Source: an uncultured Clostridia bacterium (lineage in GTDB: Bacteria > Bacillota > Clostridia > Lachnospirales > CAG-274). From it: 36,246 nt of DNA. The position numbers and the translations under genes are program-made. How positions within the stretch are numbered: position 1 is the first letter of the stretch; each line of letters starts with the position of its first letter. The notes beneath the pieces are model-generated. The model saw only the letters and a program-made list of their open reading frames with translations. It ran no database searches and was not told the origin of the DNA. Shown one piece after another: positions 9,774-19,238 of the stretch. The DNA lies in contig CANROO010000004.1 of NCBI GenBank assembly GCA_947632235.1, forward strand, positions 1 to 36,246, given 5' to 3'.

Positions 9774-12224
9774 TTGAGATCCAAAATTTTAAGCAAAAAG
9801 GCAATAGGAATGCTTCTTTCCGCTGTGATGCTCACTTCTGCATGCATAGGCTTCAACAGCTATGCCGTTACTGCAGAGGAAAGTGCTGCGGCGCCTGCTG
9901 CCGAGACAGTTACAATAACAGAGAGCTCGGGCTGGCATGAGAGCGCTTATGTAAAATGGAGCCCATACACGGGCGCAGAGGGCTACAATGTATATGTAAA
10001 GCCGGCAGGCGGAGAATATACTAAGCTTGATGATATGCTTGTGAGAGAATACAAGACATACTGCAGAGCAGATGCTCTCGGACTTTCCGCAGGCGAATAC
10101 ACAATGAAGGTAGTTCCCGTTGTATCGGGCAAGGAGGATGCTTCATTAGCTTCCGAAACAACTGCTCTTACGGTCGACAACTATGTAAGAGAGGGCTTTG
10201 CATTTTCCGATCAGTCCCCCGCAAAGTACACTACGGGCGCTTATAATCAGGACGGTACATTAAAGGCTGACGCAATTGTGCTCTATGTTACCGATGCCAA
10301 CAGAGACAGCGTGACAATAAAAGGTCAGGAGACTCTCGGCGAAGGTCTTAACGCCATTATGTCAAAAGCCAAGAATTTGAGCGTACCTCTCGATGTAAGA
10401 CTTATAGGCAAGGTAAGAAGACCTGCAAACATAAACTTGGATTCCACATTAAGAGTGCAGGATGTAAAGAATGTGACAATAGAAGGTGTGGGAGATGACG
10501 CCACACTCTATGGCTGGGGAATAACTCTCAAGAGAACCAACAATATCGAGATAAGAAATGCCGCAATAATGTGGCACTGCAACGGCACCGACGGCGACGC
10601 CATATCTATGGATACGGAAAACTTCAATATATTCGTACACAATATGGACTTCTATTACGGCGCTCCGGGCGCAGAAGAGGACCAGAAAAAAGGTGACGGC
10701 ACCGTTGACATGAAGCAGATGACTGACTATGTAACAATTTCCTACAACCATTTCTATGATACGGGAAAATCTACATTCTCGGGCGGTCAGTGGGAATTAA
10801 ATAACAAGACAGACCCAAGAGCAAAGGTAAATGTTACATATCACCACAACTGGTTTGACCACTCCGATTCGCGTCACCCAAGATGCGTAGTGGGCAACAC
10901 ACATGTATACAACAACTATTATGCAGGCAACGGCTACGGCGCTGCGGCATGCGAAAACGCTTCCGTATTCGTTGAAAGCAACTACTTTGAAAACTGTGAA
11001 ATGCCCATGATGATAGGCTCGCAGGGAAGCGATTCCTACAGAGGCAAGGGATCATACAGCGGAAGCAAGAACCTTTCAAATCAGGACGGCGGTATGATCA
11101 AGGAATACGGCAACTACATGACGGGTCAGGGCACATTCTTCAATCAGAACAACTGCGAAGTGAGCGGTCAGATAGATGCTTACAGCGTAACCGACCCCAA
11201 GGCAAAGGTGCCCGAGAGCATACAGGCTTTAAAGGGCGGCTGGGCCTACAACAACTTTGATACCGCAGACACAATGTACAGCTATACACCCGACACTCCC
11301 GAGCAGGCAAAGGCAAATGTAATATCGGGCGCAGGCAGAATGAACGGCGGAGACCTCAAGTGGGAATTCACCTCAGCCGACAATAAGAACGGCGCAGTTA
11401 TAGAAGGTCTTAAAAATGCCATTGCCAACTACAGCACGGAGCTTGTTAAAGCAGGCGGAGTAAGCGTAGAGGGAGCCGAACCCGAAATGCCTACCGAGGG
11501 CACTACGGAAGCAGTTGAGGACGGAGGAGCTCTCAAGGACGACAAGGTATGGGATATTTCAAAGCTTTCAACAGACACCGTTGACGGTATTCGTTTCGGC
11601 GAAGCAGGCGCCTACCACACAGGCAAAAACACTTATATTTCCGAGGACAAGCACTCATATGAAATAGACGGATATTATACAGGCAGTGAAAATCCCAAAA
11701 CTGCCGATAATGCAAATCCTTCCGGAACAGCAGTACCCGTTACGGGCAGCTTCCTCTGTGTTACCGCTCCTGATGACGGAGTTATAACAACGGCAATGAG
11801 AACAGGCAATGACAAGATAAGCTATGTATCCGACGGCGCAAATATCATCAAAGAAATAAATAACAAGAATAATCCCAACTACAGCTTTGATGTTGTGAGC
11901 TTTGACGCAAAGAAGGGCGTTGACTACTATATCTACACGGACGGCTCAAAGATAAGAATAGCATACCTCGGCTTCACGGCAGGCGGACAGGGCGGAACGG
12001 AGCCCGAGCCTGCAGAACCCGACTGGGGCGATGCGGACGGCAACGATACCGTTGATGTGAATGATGTTCAGTTCACTCTTGATTATGTGCTTACCGGCAA
12101 TACAACAGGCATTACGGAAGAAACCGCTTCGGGACTTGATGTAAACAATGACGGAAAGGTAGACTCCGAGGATGTTGCTATGATACTCCAGAAGGTACTT
12201 GACAGCAGCTACACAATAAAATAA
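9774..12224 (+). CDS. Secreted pectate lyase (PL1-like beta-helix) with N-terminal FnIII-like domain and C-terminal dockerin
   Basis: TTG start with RBS AAGGAGG; signal peptide; NVTYHHNWFDHSDSRHPRCVVGNTHVYNNYYAGNGYGAAACENASVFVESNYFENC (pectate lyase); GDADGNDTVDVNDVQFTLDYVL...LDVNNDGKVDSEDVAMILQKVL (dockerin). Confidence 0.92.
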   Translation: MRSKILSKKAIGMLLSAVMLTSACIGFNSYAVTAEESAAAPAAETVTITESSGWHESAYVKWSPYTGAEGYNVYVKPAGGEYTKLDDMLVREYKTYCRADALGLSAGEYTMKVVPVVSGKEDASLASETTALTVDNYVREGFAFSDQSPAKYTTGAYNQDGTLKADAIVLYVTDANRDSVTIKGQETLGEGLNAIMSKAKNLSVPLDVRLIGKVRRPANINLDSTLRVQDVKNVTIEGVGDDATLYGWGITLKRTNNIEIRNAAIMWHCNGTDGDAISMDTENFNIFVHNMDFYYGAPGAEEDQKKGDGTVDMKQMTDYVTISYNHFYDTGKSTFSGGQWELNNKTDPRAKVNVTYHHNWFDHSDSRHPRCVVGNTHVYNNYYAGNGYGAAACENASVFVESNYFENCEMPMMIGSQGSDSYRGKGSYSGSKNLSNQDGGMIKEYGNYMTGQGTFFNQNNCEVSGQIDAYSVTDPKAKVPESIQALKGGWAYNNFDTADTMYSYTPDTPEQAKANVISGAGRMNGGDLKWEFTSADNKNGAVIEGLKNAIANYSTELVKAGGVSVEGAEPEMPTEGTTEAVEDGGALKDDKVWDISKLSTDTVDGIRFGEAGAYHTGKNTYISEDKHSYEIDGYYTGSENPKTADNANPSGTAVPVTGSFLCVTAPDDGVITTAMRTGNDKISYVSDGANIIKEINNKNNPNYSFDVVSFDAKKGVDYYIYTDGSKIRIAYLGFTAGGQGGTEPEPAEPDWGDADGNDTVDVNDVQFTLDYVLTGNTTGITEETASGLDVNNDGKVDSEDVAMILQKVLDSSYTIK

Positions 12225-12240
12225 GTGATTTAAAGCAATT

Positions 12241-12267
12241 AAAAGGGAGCTTCGGCTCCCTTTTTTG
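12241..12267 (+). terminator. Rho-independent terminator of the pectate lyase gene
   Basis: GGGAGC-TTCG-GCTCCC followed by TTTTTT. Confidence 0.85.
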
Positions 12268-12276
12268 TGCATAAAC

Positions 12277-12810
12277 TTATATTTTTTTCCTATGCCACTT
12301 AAATGTCAGTTCGTTTGGACCCTTCCATAATTCCGGATCACTGTCAAGAATTTTACAATAGAGGTCATGATTCAATTTTACTTTGAACTCGGCAGCAAAG
12401 ATACCATGTCCCGTATCTTCACTGAAAAAAGGAACCTCATCACTTTTTATTTTTACTCCATAAAATACCATTCGTCCGCTGCGCCATCCAAAATAATTTA
12501 TTAAAACCCCATAATTGACATAATCCGAAGCCATATACGGGGCTTGGTATCCGCAATACTCCATATGTCTTCCTTGATCCAATTCTTTATCCCTTATTAT
12601 TATATCAATTTTTGTGTCATCATCTTCATATACCCATTCACCCTCATCTATTACCGCCGGAAGAGAAAATATATTATTTTTAAACAGCCCTCTGAATCCA
12701 TGAAGTGAATATCCAAAATAACTATTTATCAATATCAAAATTAATATTTTTGCTGCAATTAAAAAAACAATAATTTTAATAATAATACATATGAGTTTTT
12801 TAATTTTCAT
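12277..12810 (-). CDS. Hypothetical membrane-anchored protein
   Basis: 177-aa ORF with N-terminal TM helix (LICIIIKIIVFLIAAKILILILINSYFGYS); no family recognised. Confidence 0.6.
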   Translation of the reverse strand: MKIKKLICIIIKIIVFLIAAKILILILINSYFGYSLHGFRGLFKNNIFSLPAVIDEGEWVYEDDDTKIDIIIRDKELDQGRHMEYCGYQAPYMASDYVNYGVLINYFGWRSGRMVFYGVKIKSDEVPFFSEDTGHGIFAAEFKVKLNHDLYCKILDSDPELWKGPNELTFKWHRKKI

Positions 12811-12936
12811 AATATATCCACCTCAAATAAAATTAAATATACACAGCATAATTATCAATTAGAATATAATTATAGCATATGGCAGTCAATATGACAACAT
12901 TCAAAATGAACCTATATGACTTTTTTATGTCTGTTG

Positions 12937-12965
12937 TTGACAAAAACCCCTCCTAAAAGTATAAT
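12937..12965 (+). promoter_or_regulatory. Consensus sigma-A promoter for the methyltransferase gene
   Basis: TTGACA - 17 nt - TATAAT. Confidence 0.8.
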
Positions 12966-12993
12966 GATTATAAATCAATTTCAGAGGTGCATT

Positions 12994-14355
12994 ATGAGCA
13001 AAAAATATATTGACAGCGAAGTACTTATCACGGACATAGAGTTTCCGAACAGGGGCGTGGGAGTATTTGAGGACAAAAGGGTCACTATCAAAAACACCCT
13101 CCCGGGACAGAGGGTGCTCGCGGATATAAAAAAGAAAAGAAAGCAGTACGAGGGCAGGCTTAAAGGCGTGCTTGAAAAAGCGGAATATGAGATCATGCCC
13201 GACTGTCCCGTATTCGGCACATGCGGCGGCTGTACCTATCAGAACATAAGCTATGAAAAGGAGCTTGAAATAAAGCAAAAAATGGTGCGTGAGCTCCTTG
13301 ACAAAGCCGATATAACAGGCTATGAATTTCTGCCCATAAAGGGAAGCTCCATAACAAGAGGCTACAGAAACAAAATGGAATTCAGCTTCGGCGACAACGG
13401 CGCGGAGGGAAAGCTCTGTCTGGGCATGCGGAAGAGAAACAGCTATTATGAGGTGGCTGAAGCGGAGAACTGCAATATAGTGCATGAGGATTTCTGCGAG
13501 ATACTGAAATGCGTTACGGAGTATTTCAGAAATACAGATGAGAAGTTTTTTCACAAGACAAGGCGCACGGGCGCTCTGCGTCATCTTCTGGTGCGCAGAG
13601 GATATTTCACGAAGGAAATACTTATTAGCCTTGTGACGACATCGGAGCTCAATACGGAGCTTGACGGGCTTAAGGATAAGCTTCTTGCCCTGCCCTTGGA
13701 AGGAAAAATTACGGGTATAAGCCACATTATAAACAACGGCGTTGCCGATGTAGTGAGAGCGGACGAGGTGAAAATACTTTACGGACAGGACTACTTTTAT
13801 GAAAATCTGCTCGGACTTAAATTCAAAATTTCCACATTTTCATTTTTCCAGACCAATTCGGCAGGCGCGGAGGTGCTTTATTCCGCAGTGCGCGACTTTG
13901 CAGGAGATGAATACGACAGGACGATATTCGACCTCTACTGCGGAACGGGCACAATAACACAGCTTCTCAGCAAAAATGCCAAAAAGGTGACAGGCATAGA
14001 AATAGTAGAGGAAGCCGTGGAAGCCGCAAAGAAAAACGCAGAGCTGAACGGCATAAAAAACTGCGAATTTATAGCAGGCGATGTGCTGAACATGGTGGAC
14101 AAGCTTGAGGATAAGCCCGACCTTATCATACTCGACCCTCCCCGCGAGGGCATACACCCCAAGGCTATAGGCAAAATAATAGCCTTCGGCGCAAAAAAAC
14201 TGGTGTATGTGAGCTGTAAGGCAAGCTCGCTTGCCAAAGACCTGAGCGTGTTCGAGGAAAACGGCTATAAGGCAGAAAAAATACAATGCGTGGATATGTT
14301 CCCGAAGACTTATCATGTGGAGACGGTGTGCCTGCTGACAAAGAGAAATCTTTAA
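12994..14355 (+). CDS. rlmD: 23S rRNA (uracil-5-)-methyltransferase, RumA/RlmD family (start ATG 12994)
   Basis: TRAM domain; CPVFGTCGGCTYQNISYEKELEIKQ Fe-S motif; FFQTNSAGAEVLY; FDLYCGTGTITQLL; DPPREGIHPKAI; YVSCKASSLAKDL. The ORF-track start at 12916 is upstream of the promoter. Confidence 0.93.
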   Translation: MSKKYIDSEVLITDIEFPNRGVGVFEDKRVTIKNTLPGQRVLADIKKKRKQYEGRLKGVLEKAEYEIMPDCPVFGTCGGCTYQNISYEKELEIKQKMVRELLDKADITGYEFLPIKGSSITRGYRNKMEFSFGDNGAEGKLCLGMRKRNSYYEVAEAENCNIVHEDFCEILKCVTEYFRNTDEKFFHKTRRTGALRHLLVRRGYFTKEILISLVTTSELNTELDGLKDKLLALPLEGKITGISHIINNGVADVVRADEVKILYGQDYFYENLLGLKFKISTFSFFQTNSAGAEVLYSAVRDFAGDEYDRTIFDLYCGTGTITQLLSKNAKKVTGIEIVEEAVEAAKKNAELNGIKNCEFIAGDVLNMVDKLEDKPDLIILDPPREGIHPKAIGKIIAFGAKKLVYVSCKASSLAKDLSVFEENGYKAEKIQCVDMFPKTYHVETVCLLTKRNL

Positions 14356-14369
14356 AGCCTAACTAAATA

Positions 14370-14403
14370 ATGGGGTGCCTCAATAAAACAGCATTTGAGG
14401 CAA
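14370..14403. terminator. Probable bidirectional terminator between convergent genes
   Basis: GGGGTGCCTCAA...TTGAGGCAACCCC near-perfect inverted repeat. Confidence 0.6.
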
Positions 14404-14413
14404 CCCCTTTATA

Positions 14414-15532
14414 TTATTTCAAATTTTTATTAAAGAAATCTTCTATCTTATCAAAAGGTATTTTAGACACATCATCATACAGATCAATATGCATTGCGCC
14501 GGGAACAACATATAATTCTTTGGGCTCTGCCGCTTTTTTGTAAATTTCTTCGCTTATAGAGCGTGAATGCGCTATGTCGCCCGTTATCATAAGCACGGGA
14601 CGAGGCGAAATGCTGTCTATATGGTCAAGCAGTGAATAGTTTAAAAATGACTGCATGCTTGAATTTGTAAAGCTGCCGCCTGCATTTGGATGCCAGCCGC
14701 GCTTAAGCCCATAGAATGTCCACCATTCAACATCAACACCCGTCAAGTTGTCGAGCAATTCATCAAGAGGTGCATTTTCGGGATAGGTGCGTTTATATGC
14801 AGGCTCTCCCGTTTCAAAGTCGTTCCAGCGTTGCTCGGATATGCCCTTAAGTATATTGTTTCTTGTTTCATTATCCATTGAATTGCCCATTCCGCTTATA
14901 TCATACATCGCAGATGTTACCACAGCTTTTATTCTTGTGTCTTCTGCTGCAGCAGAAAGGGCAAAGCCGCCGCTTCCGCATATGCCCAATGCTCCTATTT
15001 TTTCTCTGTCAACATAATCCAATGAGCCCAAATAATCTACTCCCGCGCTGAAATCCTCCGTAAATATCTCGGGAGAGGAAAGATGACGAGGCTCGCCGCC
15101 GCTTTCTCCGTTGTATGACGGATCAAATGCAAGCGCAACAAAGCCTCTCTGCGCAAGCTGATTTGCATAGACTCCCGGTCCCTGCTCTTTTACACCGCCG
15201 TATGGAGGGCCTATAACTATTGCAGGATATTTTGAATTTTTATCCATGGTCTTTGGAGTATACAGATCGCCTGCCAATTCAATGCCATAGCGATTTTTAT
15301 AAGTGACCGATCGCCTGTTTACACTATCGCTCAATTCAAAGATATAATAATCTTCACTTTCCTTAGCCGTATTGGGATCAACTGTTTCATTGTCTTTTAC
15401 CGTTATCATTTTATTATCTCCGTTCCATTCAACATTCAATCCAAGATTTTCGGATATAAATCTTATAGGTACCATTGTAGTGCCGTCTGTAATAACAGGC
15501 GGGTTTTCAAGCTGAGTTTCTTTTCCGTCCAC
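14414..15532 (-). CDS. Alpha/beta hydrolase (dienelactone-hydrolase-like) with N-terminally truncated CuAO_N1 'stalk' domain; possibly a 5'-truncated gene
   Basis: DGTTMVPIRFISENLGLNVEWNGDNKMITV (second half of a CuAO_N1 domain) followed by hydrolase PAIVIGPPYGG...LGICGSGGFALSAAA...PVLMITGDIAHS...GAMHIDLYD. Only a GTG start, no signal peptide, in-frame stop 12 codons upstream. Confidence 0.75.
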   Translation of the reverse strand: MDGKETQLENPPVITDGTTMVPIRFISENLGLNVEWNGDNKMITVKDNETVDPNTAKESEDYYIFELSDSVNRRSVTYKNRYGIELAGDLYTPKTMDKNSKYPAIVIGPPYGGVKEQGPGVYANQLAQRGFVALAFDPSYNGESGGEPRHLSSPEIFTEDFSAGVDYLGSLDYVDREKIGALGICGSGGFALSAAAEDTRIKAVVTSAMYDISGMGNSMDNETRNNILKGISEQRWNDFETGEPAYKRTYPENAPLDELLDNLTGVDVEWWTFYGLKRGWHPNAGGSFTNSSMQSFLNYSLLDHIDSISPRPVLMITGDIAHSRSISEEIYKKAAEPKELYVVPGAMHIDLYDDVSKIPFDKIEDFFNKNLK

Positions 15533-15642
15533 TGCTGCAGTAAAGGTTTTTATAGAATATCTGAATCAATATAAATATAAAAGTAAATGAGTAAAGCAAA
15601 AAGCATTTTTATTAATGCATTATGATATTTATATCAAAAGGT

Positions 15643-15671
15643 TTGATTTATGTCAATTAGTATGCTAAAAT
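15643..15671 (+). promoter_or_regulatory. Candidate promoter of the four-gene cassette
   Basis: TTGATT - 17 nt - TAAAAT, about 150 nt upstream of the TTG start at 15818. Confidence 0.4.
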
Positions 15672-15817
15672 TGTTATATGATATATTAAAAGGCAGTTAT
15701 GCTTACAAAGCAGAATACTTTAACTCATTAAACACAGGCTTTCCAAAACCTTGATTTTACTGTTTTTTAATAAAGCATTCCATAAAACATATGACAATAA
15801 AGGTGAGGAGTGATAGC

Positions 15818-17386
15818 TTGGCACAAAAAAACGACAAAAAGGATAAAAAGGATGATCTGCTGCGTGCAGGAATAGCAGGGGCATTATATGAGACCATACA
15901 GAGATATGGTTCGGCCGCCAAGGAGCATTTGGTAGGATATTCCGGGGTTGATAATGAAACAGGAAAGCGTTTGCAAAAAAGCTTAAAAAGTATTCGGGAG
16001 CAAAAAACAAATGACGAATATGCTTTTCCCATACGGCAGCAAAAGGCCGGCTGGGCGGCAGAGGTCAAGGATACGGCTTCTTCAAATGCAGAAAATATCA
16101 TTGCCGGCAAAAGCAACAGAAAAATAAGGCATGATGATTTGCCCGATACGCCGGCAAATCATATATTATTTGATCATGTGGAGGTTGATACGGACGGTAA
16201 TATTATTGCCGGCTCGGGAAGCCAGATGAAGTTTATCGGAGCATCTGCAAACGATCCTACGGGTGCGGGTAATGCCGAAAGAGCATTAAGTAAATTACAG
16301 TCTAAGGATTTTCAAAAGTATATAGATAACGATGTAAAGATAGAAGTGCCTAAGGATGAATATCCGCAGATGATCGCCAAGGCAACAGAGGAGATCGGCT
16401 CTTTGCAGAAACAGCTGGAAAGAGTAAGGGCAAACGGAAATGCTGAGGCAGCGGCGGCATTAGAGAAGAAGATCGATAAATTAAATAAATTAAAAAAGAA
16501 CCTCAGACCAAGTAAGCTTACAAGAAAGCAATCCTTGGAGGCTGTTGATGCTCCAAAGCTTTCGACAATTAAAAGTGTTGCAGGTATCTCACACAGGGCA
16601 GGAATAGAAACGGCAAAAACGTCGGCAAAAATCGGCGGAAGTGTTTCGCTTGTGAGGAATATAGTAAGTATATACCGTGGAGAAGCCGAGGTCGATGAGG
16701 CGGCACAGAATGTTGTAAGGGATACTGCCGGAGCAGCGGCATTAGGATATGGTACCGGTTTTGCCGGTACGGCAATAAAAGGCGCAATGCAGAATTCAGC
16801 ATCGGAATATACCAGAACGCTTTCAAAAACAAATGTCCCGGGCACAATTGTTGCAGTAACTGTCAGTGCCTCAAAAACTCTTTCAAGGTATTTTAAAGGA
16901 GAAATTGACGCAGTACAGTGCTTGGAGGATTTGGGAGAACAGGGCAGCGGTATGATCGCCTCCTCAATGTTTACGGTCATAGGACAGGCGGCTATACCTA
17001 TCCCCGTTGTGGGAGGACTGATAGGCGGTATGATAGGCTATGCATTATCGTCGGCTGCATACGGTGTGCTGACGAGCTCATTAAAGGAAGCAAAGCTTGC
17101 ACATGAAGAAAGGCTCGCAATTGAGAAGGCCTGTGAAGAACACATAAAAATGATACGAGAGTACAGGACGCAGATGAATGAAATAATAGAAGAATATTTG
17201 TCTGCCAATTTAGAAGTCTTTAATGCTTCATTTTCCGGTATCAAGGCTGCCTTGGATATAGGGGATGTTGATCTGCTTATAGAGAGCGCAAACAGCATAA
17301 CAGCTTCTCTAGGCGGAAATAAACCGTTTGAAACGGCGGATGAATTTAATGACAAAATGCTGACGGGCAAAGCTTTTAAAATTTAA
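15818..17386 (+). CDS. Uncharacterised 522-aa protein with coiled-coil middle and C-terminal glycine-zipper hydrophobic segment (cassette gene 1)
   Basis: TTG start with GAGG RBS (MAQKNDKKDKKDDLLRAG); coiled coil around IGSLQKQLERVRANGNAEAAAALEKKIDKLNKLKKNL; hydrophobic IGQAAIPIPVVGGLIGGMIGYALSSAAYG. No family recognised. Confidence 0.85.
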   Translation: MAQKNDKKDKKDDLLRAGIAGALYETIQRYGSAAKEHLVGYSGVDNETGKRLQKSLKSIREQKTNDEYAFPIRQQKAGWAAEVKDTASSNAENIIAGKSNRKIRHDDLPDTPANHILFDHVEVDTDGNIIAGSGSQMKFIGASANDPTGAGNAERALSKLQSKDFQKYIDNDVKIEVPKDEYPQMIAKATEEIGSLQKQLERVRANGNAEAAAALEKKIDKLNKLKKNLRPSKLTRKQSLEAVDAPKLSTIKSVAGISHRAGIETAKTSAKIGGSVSLVRNIVSIYRGEAEVDEAAQNVVRDTAGAAALGYGTGFAGTAIKGAMQNSASEYTRTLSKTNVPGTIVAVTVSASKTLSRYFKGEIDAVQCLEDLGEQGSGMIASSMFTVIGQAAIPIPVVGGLIGGMIGYALSSAAYGVLTSSLKEAKLAHEERLAIEKACEEHIKMIREYRTQMNEIIEEYLSANLEVFNASFSGIKAALDIGDVDLLIESANSITASLGGNKPFETADEFNDKMLTGKAFKI

Positions 17387-17399
17387 AGGAGGAAAAACA

Positions 17400-17957
17400 G
17401 TGGATAACAGAAAACAAGCCAAGCTGTACTATCTGTACATGATGTCGGACGGCGATGTATCCGACGGCGAGACTGAATTATTTGATAAAATATGTGCGGA
17501 ATTATGCTTGGATGCGGACGATAAAAAGAGCATCATGCAGGAGTGTATCGAAATAGTCAAAAATAAAAATTTGACTTGTATCGAGGTTGCAGAAAAGAAT
17601 GCAGAGGAAGCTTATATAGACAGAATATTAGATATCGGCCTTAATGAATATGCTTCGGAACAAAGTAAAGCTAATATATTATGGAATTTGATAAATTTGG
17701 GATATGCGGATTCTTATTTTACATTTAATGAAAGAGAGATCGTAGACTTTCTGAGGAAATATTGGAAGATCCCGGACAGCTTATATCATGAAATGCTCGA
17801 TATTGCCGAAACCTGTCTGGCTCTTGAAAAACACAGGCTGTGGATAGAGGGATTGCCGGATACGAAATACAGATCGGAAAAGCTCAGACAGGTTAAAGAT
17901 GATTTTAAGTATGTACAGGAAACGATATTTACAACTATTTCAGAGATCGATTTTTAA
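17400..17957 (+). CDS. TerB-like protein (cassette gene 2)
   Basis: GTG start after AAAGGAGG; LYYLYMMSDGDVSDGETELFDKICAELCLD resembles the TerB-like acidic helical motif. Confidence 0.75.
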   Translation: MDNRKQAKLYYLYMMSDGDVSDGETELFDKICAELCLDADDKKSIMQECIEIVKNKNLTCIEVAEKNAEEAYIDRILDIGLNEYASEQSKANILWNLINLGYADSYFTFNEREIVDFLRKYWKIPDSLYHEMLDIAETCLALEKHRLWIEGLPDTKYRSEKLRQVKDDFKYVQETIFTTISEIDF

Positions 17958-17971
17958 AGGAGGAAGCTCAT

Positions 17972-18985
17972 ATGCCTATACCATTATTTTTTATTGCCGT
18001 AGGTGCAGGTACGGCTTTATTCGGAGCAGGAAAAGGGATCAAAGCCGGTATTGATCAGAAGGAGGCCGGTGACATAAATCATGCTTCGGAGCGCAGAGCT
18101 GAGCATGCAAAGGAAATGGCTGATAAAAGCCGAAAAAATTGCGGTGAGGCTATCGATAAGCTTGGTGAAAGAAAGGTCGCCGTGCTCAACGGAAGCATAA
18201 AAATGTTTATCTGTGAGTTTGAAAAATTGAATCATGTTGAGCTGAGCGGATCAAGCGGACTGAACGAACTGCAGAAATTAGTTATAGATAAGAGATCCTT
18301 TTCAGATCTGAAGGAATTGCAGGGCATGGCCTCATCATTGGCAGGCGGACTGGTTTCCGGAGCTATGGCGGGAGCGCTCACGGCATTTGGTGCATATGGT
18401 GCGGCAGGTGCATTGGCAACCGCTTCTACGGGAACGGCGATCGCCTCACTGAGCGGAGCTGCGGCAACAAATGCGACTCTGGCATTTTTCGGGGGAGGCT
18501 CCTTGGCGGCAGGAGGACTCGGAATGGCAGGAGGTACAGCGATATTGGGCGGTTTGGTCGCCGGCCCTGCTTTAGCTGTTTTGGGAGCTGTGATGAGTGC
18601 AAAGGCTTCAAAAAATCTTGAGGCAGCAAATGCAAATCTGGCAAAAGCAAAGGAGTTTGAAGAGGAAATGAAAACTGCGGCGGCCTTGTGCAATGGTATC
18701 AGAAGACGTTCCGCAATGTTTGACAGATTCTTGATAAGACTTCAGACCATTTTCGATCCTTTGGTATATAAAATGTCTGAGATCATAAGGGAAAAAGGAA
18801 ATGATTTCAGAAAGTTTTCGGATGAAGAGAAAAATGTCGTTGCATCGGCCATGTCTTTGGCAGGTGCGATAAAGGCTGTGTTGGATACGCCTATTCTCGA
18901 TGAAGACGGAAATCTTACAAGGGAATCCGGCATGGTCATCGAGGACACTCAAAAAAGGATAGAGGAAATAATTTATGATGTTTGA
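17972..18985 (+). CDS. Glycine/alanine-rich predicted membrane protein (cassette gene 3)
   Basis: ATG after AAAGGAGG; long Gly/Ala hydrophobic core GLVSGAMAGALTAFGAYGAAGALATASTGTAIASLSGAAATNATLAFFGGGSLAAGGLGMAGGTAILGGLVAGPALAVLGAVMSAK flanked by charged helices. Confidence 0.8.
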   Translation: MPIPLFFIAVGAGTALFGAGKGIKAGIDQKEAGDINHASERRAEHAKEMADKSRKNCGEAIDKLGERKVAVLNGSIKMFICEFEKLNHVELSGSSGLNELQKLVIDKRSFSDLKELQGMASSLAGGLVSGAMAGALTAFGAYGAAGALATASTGTAIASLSGAAATNATLAFFGGGSLAAGGLGMAGGTAILGGLVAGPALAVLGAVMSAKASKNLEAANANLAKAKEFEEEMKTAAALCNGIRRRSAMFDRFLIRLQTIFDPLVYKMSEIIREKGNDFRKFSDEEKNVVASAMSLAGAIKAVLDTPILDEDGNLTRESGMVIEDTQKRIEEIIYDV

Positions 18986-19238
18986 GTGTGACAAATGCGG
19001 ACTATGCTGCCGTCATATTGATTTGATACCTCAGATTAAAGAATTTGATACCGGAAACGGCCGATGCATTCATTTGTCAGAAAACAACCTGTGCAGAATA
19101 TATCCGGACAGACCTGAAATTTGTAATGCGGAAAGAATGTACGAATTATATTTCAAGGATAAAATGTCCGAAGAGGAATATGTTTGCTTAAATAAGCTGG
19201 GGTGCATCAGGCTGAAAAAGCTTGACGGCAACGGTTGA
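18975..19238 (+). CDS. YkgJ-type cysteine-cluster protein (cassette gene 4)
   Basis: CDKCGLCCRHI...GRCIHLSENNLCRIYPDRPEICNAERMYEL, typical YkgJ pattern; start overlaps the end of gene 3. Confidence 0.8.
   Translation: MMFECDKCGLCCRHIDLIPQIKEFDTGNGRCIHLSENNLCRIYPDRPEICNAERMYELYFKDKMSEEEYVCLNKLGCIRLKKLDGNG

Noticed and set aside
12925-13725. 266-aa minus-strand ORF opposite the rRNA methyltransferase
   Set aside because: Antisense shadow of a strongly supported gene.
15791-15818. ATG at 15791 as start of cassette gene 1
   Set aside because: The GAGG ribosome-binding site lies downstream of that ATG and is well placed for the TTG at 15818.
18232-18693. Ala/Pro-rich minus ORF opposite cassette gene 3
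   Set aside because: Complement of the Gly/Ala-rich membrane segment, an expected composition artefact.
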